Shown here: positions 35,645 to 44,259 of the stretch, piece by piece
How the letters are laid out: each line of letters starts with the position of its first letter
How positions within the stretch are numbered: position 1 is the first letter of the stretch
DNA from: CAZWSX01 sp964636985
GTDB lineage: Bacteria > Planctomycetota > Planctomycetia > Pirellulales > Pirellulaceae
Length of the DNA stretch: 64,000 nt
Reading direction: 5' to 3'
Assembly (NCBI GenBank): GCA_964636985.1
Contig: CAZWSX010000009.1
Location: 172,340-236,339, forward strand
Position numbers and translations under genes: made by a program
The notes under the pieces: generated by a model
Seen by the model: only the letters and a program-made list of their open reading frames with translations
The model's database searches: none
Told to the model about the DNA's origin: nothing

Positions 35645-36526
35645 ATGAATTCCACCACTCTCCCAGAAGACCCGCAACAACTCCAGCGTTTGCGCGAAAC
35701 GCTTCTCGAGTGGACATCGGCCCAACACCAAGGCGCTGGGCTTACATCCGCGGAACGCTATGCGGTACTCGCCGGTTTGCTGGGTCCCGACTTGTGCAGC
35801 AAGTTAGGAGTTTACCGGATTCCCGACGGCTTCAAGTTGTCGGTCGTCATTCCCGTTTACAACGAAGTCAAAACGATCGAGACGGTGCTCGCCCGGGTTC
35901 GCGATGTGGCCATTCCCTGCGAGATCATCTGCGTCGACGACGGCAGCCGCGATGGCACGCGCGATCTCTTGACGAGATTGGGCCAGCAACCGCAGCCCGA
36001 AGGAAGCCCGTTGAGAGTGATTCTGCATGAGAAGAATCAAGGTAAGGGGGCCGCGATTCGAACCGGCTTCCTGCAAGTGACGGGCGACGTTGTCGTCATC
36101 CAAGACGCCGACATGGAGTACGACCCTCAAGACTTCCGCATCCTGCTCCAGCCCATCCTGGCCGACGAAGCCGACGTGGCCTACGGCAGTCGCTTCAGCC
36201 ACAACGATGGACCGATCTTGCACTTCTGGCACACGCTGGGCAATCAGTTCATCAGCTTCCTGGCCAGTTTGCGATGGGATAAGCGCTTCAGCGACGTCGA
36301 GACTTGTTACAAGATGGTCCGACGTTCGTTGATTGACGAAATCGCGCCAACGCTGCAAGAGAAGCGCTTCGGCGTGGAACTGGAACTCACGGCCAAGCTC
36401 GCCCGTAAGAACGGGGTTCGCTTTGTCGAACGTCCCATCCAATACGCCGGCCGTTCCTATGCCGAAGGAAAGAAGATCGGCTGGCGCGACGGGATTTCGG
36501 CCATGCGGTGCATTCTGAAGTACTAG
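35645..36526 (+). CDS. family 2 glycosyltransferase (dolichyl-phosphate-sugar synthase-like)
   Basis: 293 residues from ATG 35645. A helical N-terminal 60 residues precedes the GT-A fold: FKLSVVIPVYNEVKTIETVLARV, IICVDDGSRDGTRDLL, EKNQGKGAAIRTGF and the metal-binding DADMEYDPQD. The acceptor-side motif VETCYKMVRR and the LTAKLARKNGVRFVERPIQYAGRSYAEGKKIGWRDG end are typical of enzymes that charge a polyprenyl or dolichyl phosphate with a sugar. No membrane segments are seen. Donor and acceptor are not known. Confidence 0.9.
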   Translation: MNSTTLPEDPQQLQRLRETLLEWTSAQHQGAGLTSAERYAVLAGLLGPDLCSKLGVYRIPDGFKLSVVIPVYNEVKTIETVLARVRDVAIPCEIICVDDGSRDGTRDLLTRLGQQPQPEGSPLRVILHEKNQGKGAAIRTGFLQVTGDVVVIQDADMEYDPQDFRILLQPILADEADVAYGSRFSHNDGPILHFWHTLGNQFISFLASLRWDKRFSDVETCYKMVRRSLIDEIAPTLQEKRFGVELELTAKLARKNGVRFVERPIQYAGRSYAEGKKIGWRDGISAMRCILKY

Positions 36527-36641
36527 TTGTCGCGATGGGACCGCAAAACGCGCATATCCCGCGCGTTCTGCCTGCAAGCGGACCGATTTTCGCACTTGAT
36601 TGGCCCAACTGAGGCGCCAATAATTCGGGCAAGGAAGTCCT

Positions 36642-37115
36642 ATGCTGGCACCACGCCTACAAAATGCCGCCCGCGTTTTGGCAATACTCGCGATCTTTGC
36701 GGGTGTTGTGCCAACGGCGTCCGCGTGTTGCTGCTTCGCGGCCTCGCCTCAACTCTTGAGTTGCGCGAAGGAAACTCATTCGTGCTGCGCCCCGAAAGCC
36801 AGCCATTCCGCCAACCAAGTAGCAACCTGTTGCCACGGCAACAATGCGGCTTCGTGCTCGTGCGGTAATGGTGATTCCTCTTGCGGCTTAGGTTGCTGGT
36901 GCGACTCGTGCGGCCCTGAACAACCACAAAACCCTGTGGTTCCTTCGCCTGCGACGTCCCAACGCTCGGTTGATGTCGATACCGCTCTGTCGGTGCCAAT
37001 CGATATTCCGGTATCCGCGGTCCATAGCGCTCTGGCATTCTGTTTGACGCCGGACGCGGCTCTTCATCGCCAGCCTCCCTCTCTACAAGTGCTTTTTGGC
37101 GTTTGGCGGAATTGA
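36642..37115 (+). CDS. exported cysteine-rich protein, first of a metal-related trio
   Basis: 157 residues, signal peptide up to about residue 29 (ending TASA), then CCCF and a cysteine-rich stretch: 14 Cys in residues about 29-91 (pairs such as SCC, TCC, SCSC, GLGCWC), several His. The C-terminal 65 residues are ordinary and end in FGVWRN; they resemble the tails of small planctomycete exported proteins with metal-efflux genes, but I do not recognise the family. It precedes a second exported Cys-rich gene and a Csp1-like copper-storage gene on the same strand. Metal handling is inferred from composition and neighbours. Confidence 0.75.
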   Translation: MLAPRLQNAARVLAILAIFAGVVPTASACCCFAASPQLLSCAKETHSCCAPKASHSANQVATCCHGNNAASCSCGNGDSSCGLGCWCDSCGPEQPQNPVVPSPATSQRSVDVDTALSVPIDIPVSAVHSALAFCLTPDAALHRQPPSLQVLFGVWRN

Positions 37116-37271
37116 GCGCGCGGGCCTAGGGCCCATGCTGCGCGAGTTGCGCCATTTCTGTCGTTCATGAACCGGTTCGTCCGTGTGGACTGCCTGACTG
37201 GTTCTATTCACGCGCGGGCTTACCGCTCGTGATAACAAGTCAATTTCACATCTGCACTTAAAGGATATTCC

Positions 37272-37544
37272 ATGAATAAGTTCGTTGTTTCTGTTCTTTC
37301 GGTAGCGGCGCTCGCTTTGATCAGCCTGGCGACGTTCGCGTCGCTTCCAACCGCCAAATCAAGCGGCGGCTGCTCGTGCGGCACAAGTTGTGCATGCTGC
37401 GGTTGTTGCGATACCGGTGTTTGCGCCTGCGACAACTGCCAATGCACTTGTTGTCAGGCAGGCACTTGCGACAAGTGCGTATGCCCACCGGGGGCTGCGA
37501 ATCACTCGTGTTGCAGTGGCGGTAGCTGCCCCACGGGTGCATAG
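37272..37544 (+). CDS. exported metallothionein-like cysteine-rich peptide
   Basis: 90 residues, ATG 37272, with AAGGA upstream. Residues 1-24 are a signal peptide. The mature part has 19 Cys in about 58 residues, mostly as CxC and CC pairs (for example SCGTSCACCGCC and NCQCTCC), few bulky residues, and one His. This composition is that of a metallothionein, yet exported. It lies 42 bases ahead of the Csp1-like gene, so the two probably form an operon. Copper(I) is the likely ligand by context; zinc or cadmium cannot be excluded. Confidence 0.8.
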   Translation: MNKFVVSVLSVAALALISLATFASLPTAKSSGGCSCGTSCACCGCCDTGVCACDNCQCTCCQAGTCDKCVCPPGAANHSCCSGGSCPTGA

Positions 37545-37586
37545 CTGCGTCGCGCTCTTTCCACTTCCATGACAAGGAACTGAACC

Positions 37587-38024
37587 ATGAATCGTCGAAC
37601 TGTCCTCGCATCGCTGGCAGCGGCGGCCGCCGGGAGCTATGCCGTGGTCCAAGCTCAAACGGCAAACGCAGCCGACCATGAGCATGGCCATGGCGAAGCA
37701 TGTGCCAAGGCCTGTGCCGCGTGTCAGTTGGAATGCGAATCGTGCCAGCGGCATTGCGAAGATATCGTCGTCAGTGGTCACAAGGAGCACGTCGATACGA
37801 TGCGACTGTGTGCCGACTGCGCGGATATTTGCAGCGTGGCTGCTTCGATCTCCGCGCGGGATGGAGCCATGATGGCCATCATCTGCGACGCTTGCGCCAA
37901 GGCGTGCGACAAATGTGCCGCTGCCTGCGAAAAGCAGAAGGACGACAAGCACATGGCGGCCTGCGCGGAAGAGTGCCGCAAGTGCGCCACTGCTTGCCGC
38001 GAGATGCTCAAGCACGCTCATTAG
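37587..38024 (+). CDS. csp1: Csp1-like four-helix copper-storage protein
   Basis: 145 residues, Tat-type signal peptide (MNRRTVLASLAAAAAG) ending near QTANA. The mature chain is a predicted four-helix bundle with Cys spaced to face the core: CAKACAACQLECESCQRHC, MRLCADCADICSVA, MAIICDACAKACDKCAAACEKQ and MAACAEECRKCATACREMLKHAH, more than 15 Cys in all, plus an HEHGHG lead. This matches the DUF326/Csp family, in which Cys residues inside the bundle bind up to about 13 to 20 copper(I) ions. Location is periplasmic or outer compartment. The two Cys-rich genes ahead support a copper role. Confidence 0.88.
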   Translation: MNRRTVLASLAAAAAGSYAVVQAQTANAADHEHGHGEACAKACAACQLECESCQRHCEDIVVSGHKEHVDTMRLCADCADICSVAASISARDGAMMAIICDACAKACDKCAAACEKQKDDKHMAACAEECRKCATACREMLKHAH

Positions 38025-38057
38025 CGTGAATTAAAGTCTCGCTCTAAGTGTCCACAC

Positions 38058-38081
38058 GCCCGGCGGACCTCGCCGCCGGGC
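38058..38081 (+). terminator. hairpin after the cysteine-rich trio
   Basis: Perfect 9-bp stem GCCCGGCGG (38058-38066) and CCGCCGGGC (38073-38081) with a 6-base loop, 33 bases after the stop of the copper-storage gene. No T-tract follows, so termination strength is uncertain. Confidence 0.5.
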
Positions 38082-38180
38082 TGGCGAGAGAACGCGCCTT
38101 GCTAGACGCATGGCGGTGAACGAGAATCCTCTTGTTCGACCGCGTGCTAAGTCTATCCATCCGCGCTGCGATAGCTCGCC

Positions 38181-40163
38181 ATGCTTAGTCACATTGAACC
38201 GTCGCGCTGGTTGGGAAACCCGTTTGGCAATCTCTGGCGGGCACGTTTTGTTCTTGCAGTGGTGTTCGTTGTCCTTTCCGCCATCTCACTGCATCATCTG
38301 CTGAGTTGGAAGCGGCGCCGCATCGTGGCGGGGAGCGTTGGGCCGCCGCTTGTCACTTCGGTATGGGGATGGCGGAGTTACTGGTTCGAAGCTTGGGACT
38401 GGCAAACGAACCGAAGTTGGATGCTCCCGCCATCAGGCGATTCGGTTGTCGTCAACGACAAGACATTGGTTTTGCACCGTGGTAATACGATCCAAACCAT
38501 CGACATCGCTTCACACAGCGCGGTGCGTCTCAGCAAGCTTCCGCCTCGGCCAGTCGGTAGCCCTTGGCTGCATCTTGTCGGAATGTCGGCAGATGAGCGA
38601 TTCGTTGCATTCCAGCAAATCTCTACCAGCGTTGGAGCGACGCGAGCGCCAGACGATTTCACGCTCGAGGTCTTCGACCTGCAGACAGGCGAAAAGGCAG
38701 ACGTGCTGGTTGCTCACATAGTCACCAAAGGCCCCCTCACCAATGACCTCTTAGTCACCGAGGCGATCGCTCGAGGGAAACCGCTTACCGCAGCACGTTC
38801 GACGCAAATCGTGCGACTCTCTCCCGAGGGAAAGTTAATCCCAGTCAATCAAGTCGTACCACAGTTTGGCAACCGGGCCGTACTTAGCGTCGCCCGAAAA
38901 CAGGGGAATGAATTTGAGGTCAGCGGAGATCCGAGCGCATTCGGAATCTACGTCCTATCCGTTTCGCCGCGCGGCGACGCGTTTGTCGCCGGCAATTGGC
39001 CGTGGCAGTCGTGCTTCGTAGGAAACGCGACGACCATCCACGAATTCCCTTTCCCATGTAGTCCGCTTTACTTTAGCGACGACGCGAGCTTCAGCCCCGA
39101 CGGCACCCGCGTCGCAATCTGCGATGCCCGGGACGACCTCCACATCGTCGACATCCAGTCGGGGCAAATCGTCGCGCAAAACTTCGAAGGAACGCGGCAG
39201 CGCCAGAGGGGCCGTTATTTTTTCGCAGCCGCCCTGCTATTGGTGTCCGCGTGGTACGTGCTTCTGCTGCGGGAGACAGCCTGGAACGGGTCGCTTTTCG
39301 ATGTGTCGGCCATTTTGTTGTTGCTGGGGTTTTCGGTGGTCGCCTTTCCGCACCTTTTTGGAATCGATTACGGCATGGCCTACCTAGCGAACTGGCTGGG
39401 CCCTCGTCCTGAGTTCTTCATGACTCTCTATTTGCCGCTCGCGTTGATTGCGGCGTGCGCCGTCGCCGTAGCCTGGTACTGGGTGTTTGGAACTGGCACG
39501 ATGCTGGGCCGATGGCTGCGAGGCGTGCTTTGGCTCTTGGTCATGGCGACGCCCAGCGTGATGAGCATTTCCCTTTGGCATGGCCCAGTTTATTACCCTT
39601 GGCCGCCTGACTGGCTCGTGGCCGCGAGCCTCGGCATCGTTGTTGCGGGCGCGATGACGGCGACGCTCTCCGCCATTCGGCTTTCGAGTTGGACGATTGC
39701 GAAGAGTCCGGTGGCTGCTCAAGCTCGGCAATTCGACCTGAGAACGATGATGGCGGTTATGGCCGGTATGGCCGTTGTTTTCGCGAGCGGCCGCGTTCTC
39801 CTCTCGATCGATCCCCAGGTCTCTGGCACTGCCCGCCAATGGTGGTCGTTTTTGCTGGGGCCATTGGTTATCGCCGTCCTGCTACCGGCGATCTTGCTTT
39901 CGAGCTATTCGAGGTGGACCCGCATTTCGCTCGTCGTGATGATCGGTGTAGCAACGCTAATTTGGACCATCCGCTGGCCGTTTTTGGCGAGGTTAACCCC
40001 CATGGCGGACAACTACATGCTTTGGGAACAGAGCTTCCTTGTCATGCTGATACTGGTCTTAGGATTGTCCTGCAAAATCGCACGGCGAGACGGCTGGCGC
40101 TGGGTGAGAGTCGGAGCAGCGGAAGCCGTGACCGAGATGCATCCCGTTCAGCCCGCTTCCTAG
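38181..40163 (+). CDS. large membrane protein with a WD40-like N-terminal half
   Basis: 660 residues. One hydrophobic segment lies at about residues 25-43 (FVLAVVFVVLSAISLHHLL), a soluble region to about residue 345 has repeat-like strands including SPDGTRVAICDARDDLHIVDIQSGQIV as in WD40/YVTN proteins, and about eight hydrophobic segments follow to the C-terminus. A cytoplasmic-looking RxFDLRTMMAVMAGMAVVFA segment in the membrane half is a motif seen in several planctomycete membrane proteins. No catalytic residue pattern recognised. The gene is convergent with the ABC transporter operon. Confidence 0.75.
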   Translation: MLSHIEPSRWLGNPFGNLWRARFVLAVVFVVLSAISLHHLLSWKRRRIVAGSVGPPLVTSVWGWRSYWFEAWDWQTNRSWMLPPSGDSVVVNDKTLVLHRGNTIQTIDIASHSAVRLSKLPPRPVGSPWLHLVGMSADERFVAFQQISTSVGATRAPDDFTLEVFDLQTGEKADVLVAHIVTKGPLTNDLLVTEAIARGKPLTAARSTQIVRLSPEGKLIPVNQVVPQFGNRAVLSVARKQGNEFEVSGDPSAFGIYVLSVSPRGDAFVAGNWPWQSCFVGNATTIHEFPFPCSPLYFSDDASFSPDGTRVAICDARDDLHIVDIQSGQIVAQNFEGTRQRQRGRYFFAAALLLVSAWYVLLLRETAWNGSLFDVSAILLLLGFSVVAFPHLFGIDYGMAYLANWLGPRPEFFMTLYLPLALIAACAVAVAWYWVFGTGTMLGRWLRGVLWLLVMATPSVMSISLWHGPVYYPWPPDWLVAASLGIVVAGAMTATLSAIRLSSWTIAKSPVAAQARQFDLRTMMAVMAGMAVVFASGRVLLSIDPQVSGTARQWWSFLLGPLVIAVLLPAILLSSYSRWTRISLVVMIGVATLIWTIRWPFLARLTPMADNYMLWEQSFLVMLILVLGLSCKIARRDGWRWVRVGAAEAVTEMHPVQPAS

Positions 40164-40169
40164 AACAGG

Positions 40170-42053
40170 CTACTTTTTCACCCGCTTGTCGAGCGCCGCC
40201 TCTCGCGCCGCCTCTCGCGCCGCTTGCCGCTTTTTGATCTGCCCGATCGAGTCGCTCGGCGTAGCCTCGATCAATTTGCGTGTGTACGCCTGTTTGGGGT
40301 TTGCGTAGATCGCTTCGCTGGGGCCGAACTCGACGATCTTCCCGCCACCATTCACCGGCTGCATCACGGCCATCATGTCGGCCATGAATTTCACCACGCT
40401 CAAGTCGTGGCTGATAAAGATATAGGTCAGACCGCGGCGCTGCTGGAGCTCTTTGAGCAGGTTCAGCACCTGTGCCTGAACTGAGACGTCGAGTGCCGAG
40501 ACCGACTCGTCGCAGATGATGAACTCGGGCTCAACTGCCAGTGCCCGCGCGATGCAAATCCGCTGTCGCTGTCCGCCCGAGAACTCGTGCGGATATCGCA
40601 ATAAGTGCTCGGCCGAAAGTCCGACTTCCTCGAGCAGATGGACAGCTCGATCGCGGCGATCGTTACGAGTCCTTCCGATGTTGTGGATAATGAGCGGCTC
40701 GAGCAGCGTGGCCTCGACCGTCATCCGTGGATTAAGGCTGCCGTAGGGATCCTGGAAGATGATCTGCATCCGCTTCCGCATCGCCCGCATGTCGCCGGAA
40801 CCCAGGAATTGCAAGCACGAGCCATCGAACGTGACCCGACCTTCGTTGGGTTCGATCAGCCGCAAGATCGCGCGGCCGGCCGTTGTTTTGCCGCAACCCG
40901 ATTCCCCCACCAGGCCAAGCGTTTGCCCGCGGTAGACGTTGAAGCTGATGTCGTCAACCGCCTTCACGTGCCCCACGGTTCGCAGGAAGATGCCCCGCCG
41001 AATCGGAAAATAGACTTTCAGGTTCTGAACCGTGAGAAGCGGACTCGCCCCGTCGGGCACAAAAGCAACGCCCTCTCTCTCTTCGGGAACAGCGCAGCCA
41101 AGAGCCGTAAGTTCCTTGACCGGATGCAGCAAGCGGCCGCGGCCACCCTTCTTGAACTGTTCCAACCGGGCCTCGTCCACCTTCTTTTCGATAATGGTGA
41201 CCACGCCTTGGTCGTCGGTCTTCGACTCCATGAAATCGGCAACCGTCGGCAGCAACCGATACGGCGTATCAAGCCGCGGCTTGCAAGCCAGCAAGCCCTT
41301 GGTGTAGGGGTGCTTGGGGTTCTCGAAGATTTGCAGCACCGGGCCATACTCGACGACTTTGCCGCGGTACATCACGGCCACGTCGTCGGCAATCTCGGCG
41401 ATCACGCCCAGGTCGTGCGTGATGAACAAGATCGACATTCCACGCTCGTCCCGTAGCTTCCGCAAGATGTCGAGCACTTGGGCCTGGATCGTGACGTCGA
41501 GCGCGGTGGTCGGTTCGTCGGCGATGAGTAGCTTGGGGTTGTTGCACAGCGCCATCGCGATCATCACGCGCTGCTTTTGCCCGCCTGAGAGTTGATGCGG
41601 GTAGGAATCGATCCGCGTCTCGGGTTCGGGAATGCCGACCTCATGAAAAAGTTCGACTGTTCTTTTACGGGCGTCTGCATACGACATCTTGTTGTGGATC
41701 TGCAGGGCCTCGATCACCTGCTGCCCCACGGTAAACACCGGGTTCAGCGAGGTCATCGGCTCCTGAAAGATCATGCTGATGTCGCGGCCGCGGATCTCGC
41801 GCATCTCGCGCTCAGGCAATCCAACCAGGTCTTTGCCAAGAAAGCTCACTTTGCCAGCTTCAATTTTTGCGGAAGCCGCCAGTAGCTTCATCACGGTCAA
41901 GCTAGTGACCGATTTGCCCGAACCCGATTCCCCCACAATGCCGAGCGTTTTGCCTTCGTCGATATGCAGCGTAATATCGTCGACGGCGCGTACCGTGCCC
42001 GTGTCGGCGTGGAAGTAAGTCTTAAGGCCGACGATTTCGAGCAGGGACGACAT
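40170..42053 (-). CDS. peptide-type ABC importer, fused double ATPase
   Basis: 627 residues with two complete ATP-binding cassettes. Domain 1 has Walker A GESGSGKSV (about residue 40), LSGGQKQR and LLIADEPTTALD. Domain 2 has GESGCGKTT (about residue 385), FSGGQRQR and FIICDESVSALD. Both carry the C-terminal oligopeptide-transporter tail after the ATPase (KHPYTKGLLACKP and KQAYTRKLIEATPS). The C-terminus ends in a basic tail with a 12-base DNA duplication (about 40195-40220) encoding AAREAARE. It is the last gene of the operon and supplies both ATPases normally made as DppD and DppF; the YejF layout is the same. Confidence 0.92.
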   Translation of the reverse strand: MSSLLEIVGLKTYFHADTGTVRAVDDITLHIDEGKTLGIVGESGSGKSVTSLTVMKLLAASAKIEAGKVSFLGKDLVGLPEREMREIRGRDISMIFQEPMTSLNPVFTVGQQVIEALQIHNKMSYADARKRTVELFHEVGIPEPETRIDSYPHQLSGGQKQRVMIAMALCNNPKLLIADEPTTALDVTIQAQVLDILRKLRDERGMSILFITHDLGVIAEIADDVAVMYRGKVVEYGPVLQIFENPKHPYTKGLLACKPRLDTPYRLLPTVADFMESKTDDQGVVTIIEKKVDEARLEQFKKGGRGRLLHPVKELTALGCAVPEEREGVAFVPDGASPLLTVQNLKVYFPIRRGIFLRTVGHVKAVDDISFNVYRGQTLGLVGESGCGKTTAGRAILRLIEPNEGRVTFDGSCLQFLGSGDMRAMRKRMQIIFQDPYGSLNPRMTVEATLLEPLIIHNIGRTRNDRRDRAVHLLEEVGLSAEHLLRYPHEFSGGQRQRICIARALAVEPEFIICDESVSALDVSVQAQVLNLLKELQQRRGLTYIFISHDLSVVKFMADMMAVMQPVNGGGKIVEFGPSEAIYANPKQAYTRKLIEATPSDSIGQIKKRQAAREAAREAALDKRVKK

Positions 42054-42094
42054 AAGGAGAAATTCGCAGGCGAACGTTAATGATCAAAACGGGA

Positions 42095-43231
42095 CTACTT
42101 AGCCGACTCGCGCAACCGCGGATCGGTGGCTTCCTGCAATCCTTCGCCGATCAGGTTGTACGCCAGTACGGTGAGAAACACGATTGTTCCGGGAAAGACC
42201 AGGAGCCACCACATCGACATATTGTTGCTTCCCTCTTTCAAGGTATTGCCCCAACTGGCGAGGCTAGGCGCTCCCATTCCTAGAAAAGCGAGCGCGTTCA
42301 CCACCAGGACTGCCCCGGCGATACCGAACGAAATAGGGACCAAGATGGGCGCCATCGCGTTGGGGAGAATGTGGTTAAAGATAATCCTGAGAGGGCCGGC
42401 CCCTAGTGCCTTGGCGGCCGCGACATAATCGACGTTCCGCAATTTCAGGAATTCAGCACGCGTGAGCCGCGCAATCCCGGTCCAACTTATCGCCCCCAAA
42501 ATCACCATCGTGTGCCAAATGGTCGGTTTCTTCAGAACCGCGATGACCGCCAAGATCAACACCAGCGCCGGGATACACATGATGACTTCAATGATGCGGC
42601 TCACTACCGTGTCGATCCATCCGCCAAAATAACCGGCGAACGCACCCACTGTGATGCCAATGAGCGCCGAGATTCCTGTGGCGACGAAGCCAACTAATAG
42701 CGCCTCGCGAGTGCCGTGGACGAGTTGCGCGAAAACATCGGTCCCATCGGCCAACGTCCCCATCAAGTTTTGTTTGCTGGGACGCCCCGCGTCGCCTTGC
42801 GGATTTCCAGGCGAATCCTCACCCCACTCGCCATCGCGTACGGGACGAACAGGATCTTGATAGATCAGTGGCCAAACGGCCCAACTCTCGGGGTCTTTGT
42901 TCTTGAGTTTGGTGGGCGAGTAACGCTGCCGAAGTTCCTTCCGAAGCAGCAGCGGTTCCTCGTAGCTTGGGAAGACGTAGCCAATACAAGGGAAGCTGGT
43001 CTGCCCTTTGTACCGGCAGACGATCGGCTTCGTGCCGACGATAACCGGCGACAAAATGGCCACTAGCCCCAGGAACACAGCGAAGCACAAAGCGAGCACC
43101 GCTGGAATGTTCTTTCGAAACCGAGCCCATATTGTGGCCCACTGTCCGGCGCTCTTGCGCAGCGGACGCCGACTCAGTTTGTTAGAACCCGCGTCGTTGG
43201 AGCCTGTTGTGGAGGAAGCAGCGTTGCTCAA
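42095..43231 (-). CDS. peptide-type ABC importer permease (DppC/OppC/YejE-like)
   Basis: 378 residues from TTG 43231, chosen because it lies 13 bases after the upstream permease stop; an in-frame start at 43306 would overlap that gene heavily. Residues about 40-62 are the first membrane segment, a soluble loop follows (about residues 65-180), and the inner-membrane translocation domain has GALIGITVGAFAGYFGGWIDTVVSRIIEVIMCIPALV and the EAA-type loop YVAAAKALGAGPLRIIFNHILPNAMAPI. It forms the membrane channel together with the other permease. Confidence 0.9.
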   Translation of the reverse strand: MSNAASSTTGSNDAGSNKLSRRPLRKSAGQWATIWARFRKNIPAVLALCFAVFLGLVAILSPVIVGTKPIVCRYKGQTSFPCIGYVFPSYEEPLLLRKELRQRYSPTKLKNKDPESWAVWPLIYQDPVRPVRDGEWGEDSPGNPQGDAGRPSKQNLMGTLADGTDVFAQLVHGTREALLVGFVATGISALIGITVGAFAGYFGGWIDTVVSRIIEVIMCIPALVLILAVIAVLKKPTIWHTMVILGAISWTGIARLTRAEFLKLRNVDYVAAAKALGAGPLRIIFNHILPNAMAPILVPISFGIAGAVLVVNALAFLGMGAPSLASWGNTLKEGSNNMSMWWLLVFPGTIVFLTVLAYNLIGEGLQEATDPRLRESAK

Positions 43232-43244
43232 AGTACGCCTGCGT

Positions 43245-44231
43245 TCAATTGTAGGAAATGCGCGGATCGACAAATGCGTAAGCAATGTCCGCCAGTAGAT
43301 TGCCAAGTAAAGTCAAAACCGATAGAAGCGTGACAATGCCCATGATCACCGGATAGTCGCGATTGGCAATCGACGACAAGTAGAGCGTCCCCATTCCCGG
43401 CCAGGCGAAGATCGCTTCCAAGATAATGGCACCGCTCACCAGCCCCGGTAAAGATAACCCCAGCAGGGTGACAAACGGAATCAAGGTGTTGCGAAAGGCA
43501 TGCCGCCAGTAGACGCGAAGCGATCCGGCTCCCTTGGCCCTCGCCGTGCGAATGTAGTCGGCGCGAATCTGCTCCTCCATGTTGGCTTTGACAAAGCGAG
43601 CATCGTAAGCAAAACCACCGTACGAAAAGCAAATGAGCGGCAGAATCATGTGCTTGGCGATGTCGCCGACCTTCGCCACCGGTGACAAGTCGCTGTAATC
43701 GTCACTGACCATGCCAGGCTTTAACTGCCAAACCGTATCGCGCAACAGCACATAAAAGACGTAAAGCAACAACAATGCCATGACGTACGACGGCAAAGAG
43801 TAGAGCGAGTACAAAACCACGCTCAGTCCCCGTTCGATCCACGAACCGTTGTAGGCCGAGCAAAACACCCCCATTGGCACCGCGATCACCATCACGATCA
43901 CGAGCGACGTCAGCGAGAGCAAAAGCGTGGGTCCAACCCGAGTGCTGATCGATTTGACCACGGTCTCGCGCGATTTATACGATGTTCCAAAGTCGCCGCG
44001 AGCCGCGTTCCACAGCCATTTGAGATAGCCGATGGGAATGGGGTCGGCTAATCCATAGATCTCGCGTGTCCGCTGGATGTCTTCCGCGCTCATCTTCTTG
44101 CTGGGGTCTTCCCCCGCCAACAATAGCGCGGGGTCGCCCGGCATCGCTCTGGCCAGCCCGTACACAATCATCGTTACCAGAAGCAACGTGAAGACCGCCA
44201 GCAGGCAACGCCTAACGATGTAAGTGAGCAT
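43245..44231 (-). CDS. peptide-type ABC importer permease (DppB/OppB-like)
   Basis: 328 residues, six membrane segments. The N-terminal YIVRRCLLAVFTLLLVTMIVYGLARAMPGDP and the EAA loop YIRTARAKGAGSLRVYWRHAFRNTLIPFVTLLG are the family hallmarks. It lies 28 bases downstream of the binding-protein gene and 13 bases upstream of the second permease start, so the operon is tight. It imports peptides or similar solutes with its partner. Confidence 0.93.
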   Translation of the reverse strand: MLTYIVRRCLLAVFTLLLVTMIVYGLARAMPGDPALLLAGEDPSKKMSAEDIQRTREIYGLADPIPIGYLKWLWNAARGDFGTSYKSRETVVKSISTRVGPTLLLSLTSLVIVMVIAVPMGVFCSAYNGSWIERGLSVVLYSLYSLPSYVMALLLLYVFYVLLRDTVWQLKPGMVSDDYSDLSPVAKVGDIAKHMILPLICFSYGGFAYDARFVKANMEEQIRADYIRTARAKGAGSLRVYWRHAFRNTLIPFVTLLGLSLPGLVSGAIILEAIFAWPGMGTLYLSSIANRDYPVIMGIVTLLSVLTLLGNLLADIAYAFVDPRISYN

Positions 44232-44259
44232 GTTCGGGGGCGACTCTCCGCGCCAGTTG

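Noticed and set aside
37359..38021. 220-residue minus-strand frame over the Csp1-like gene
   Set aside because: Mirror image of Cys/Ala-rich codons; no start signal or family.
38181..40163. Copper-pump role for the membrane protein after the Csp1-like gene
   Set aside because: No CPC metal motif, no P-type ATPase motifs and a hairpin lies between it and the trio.
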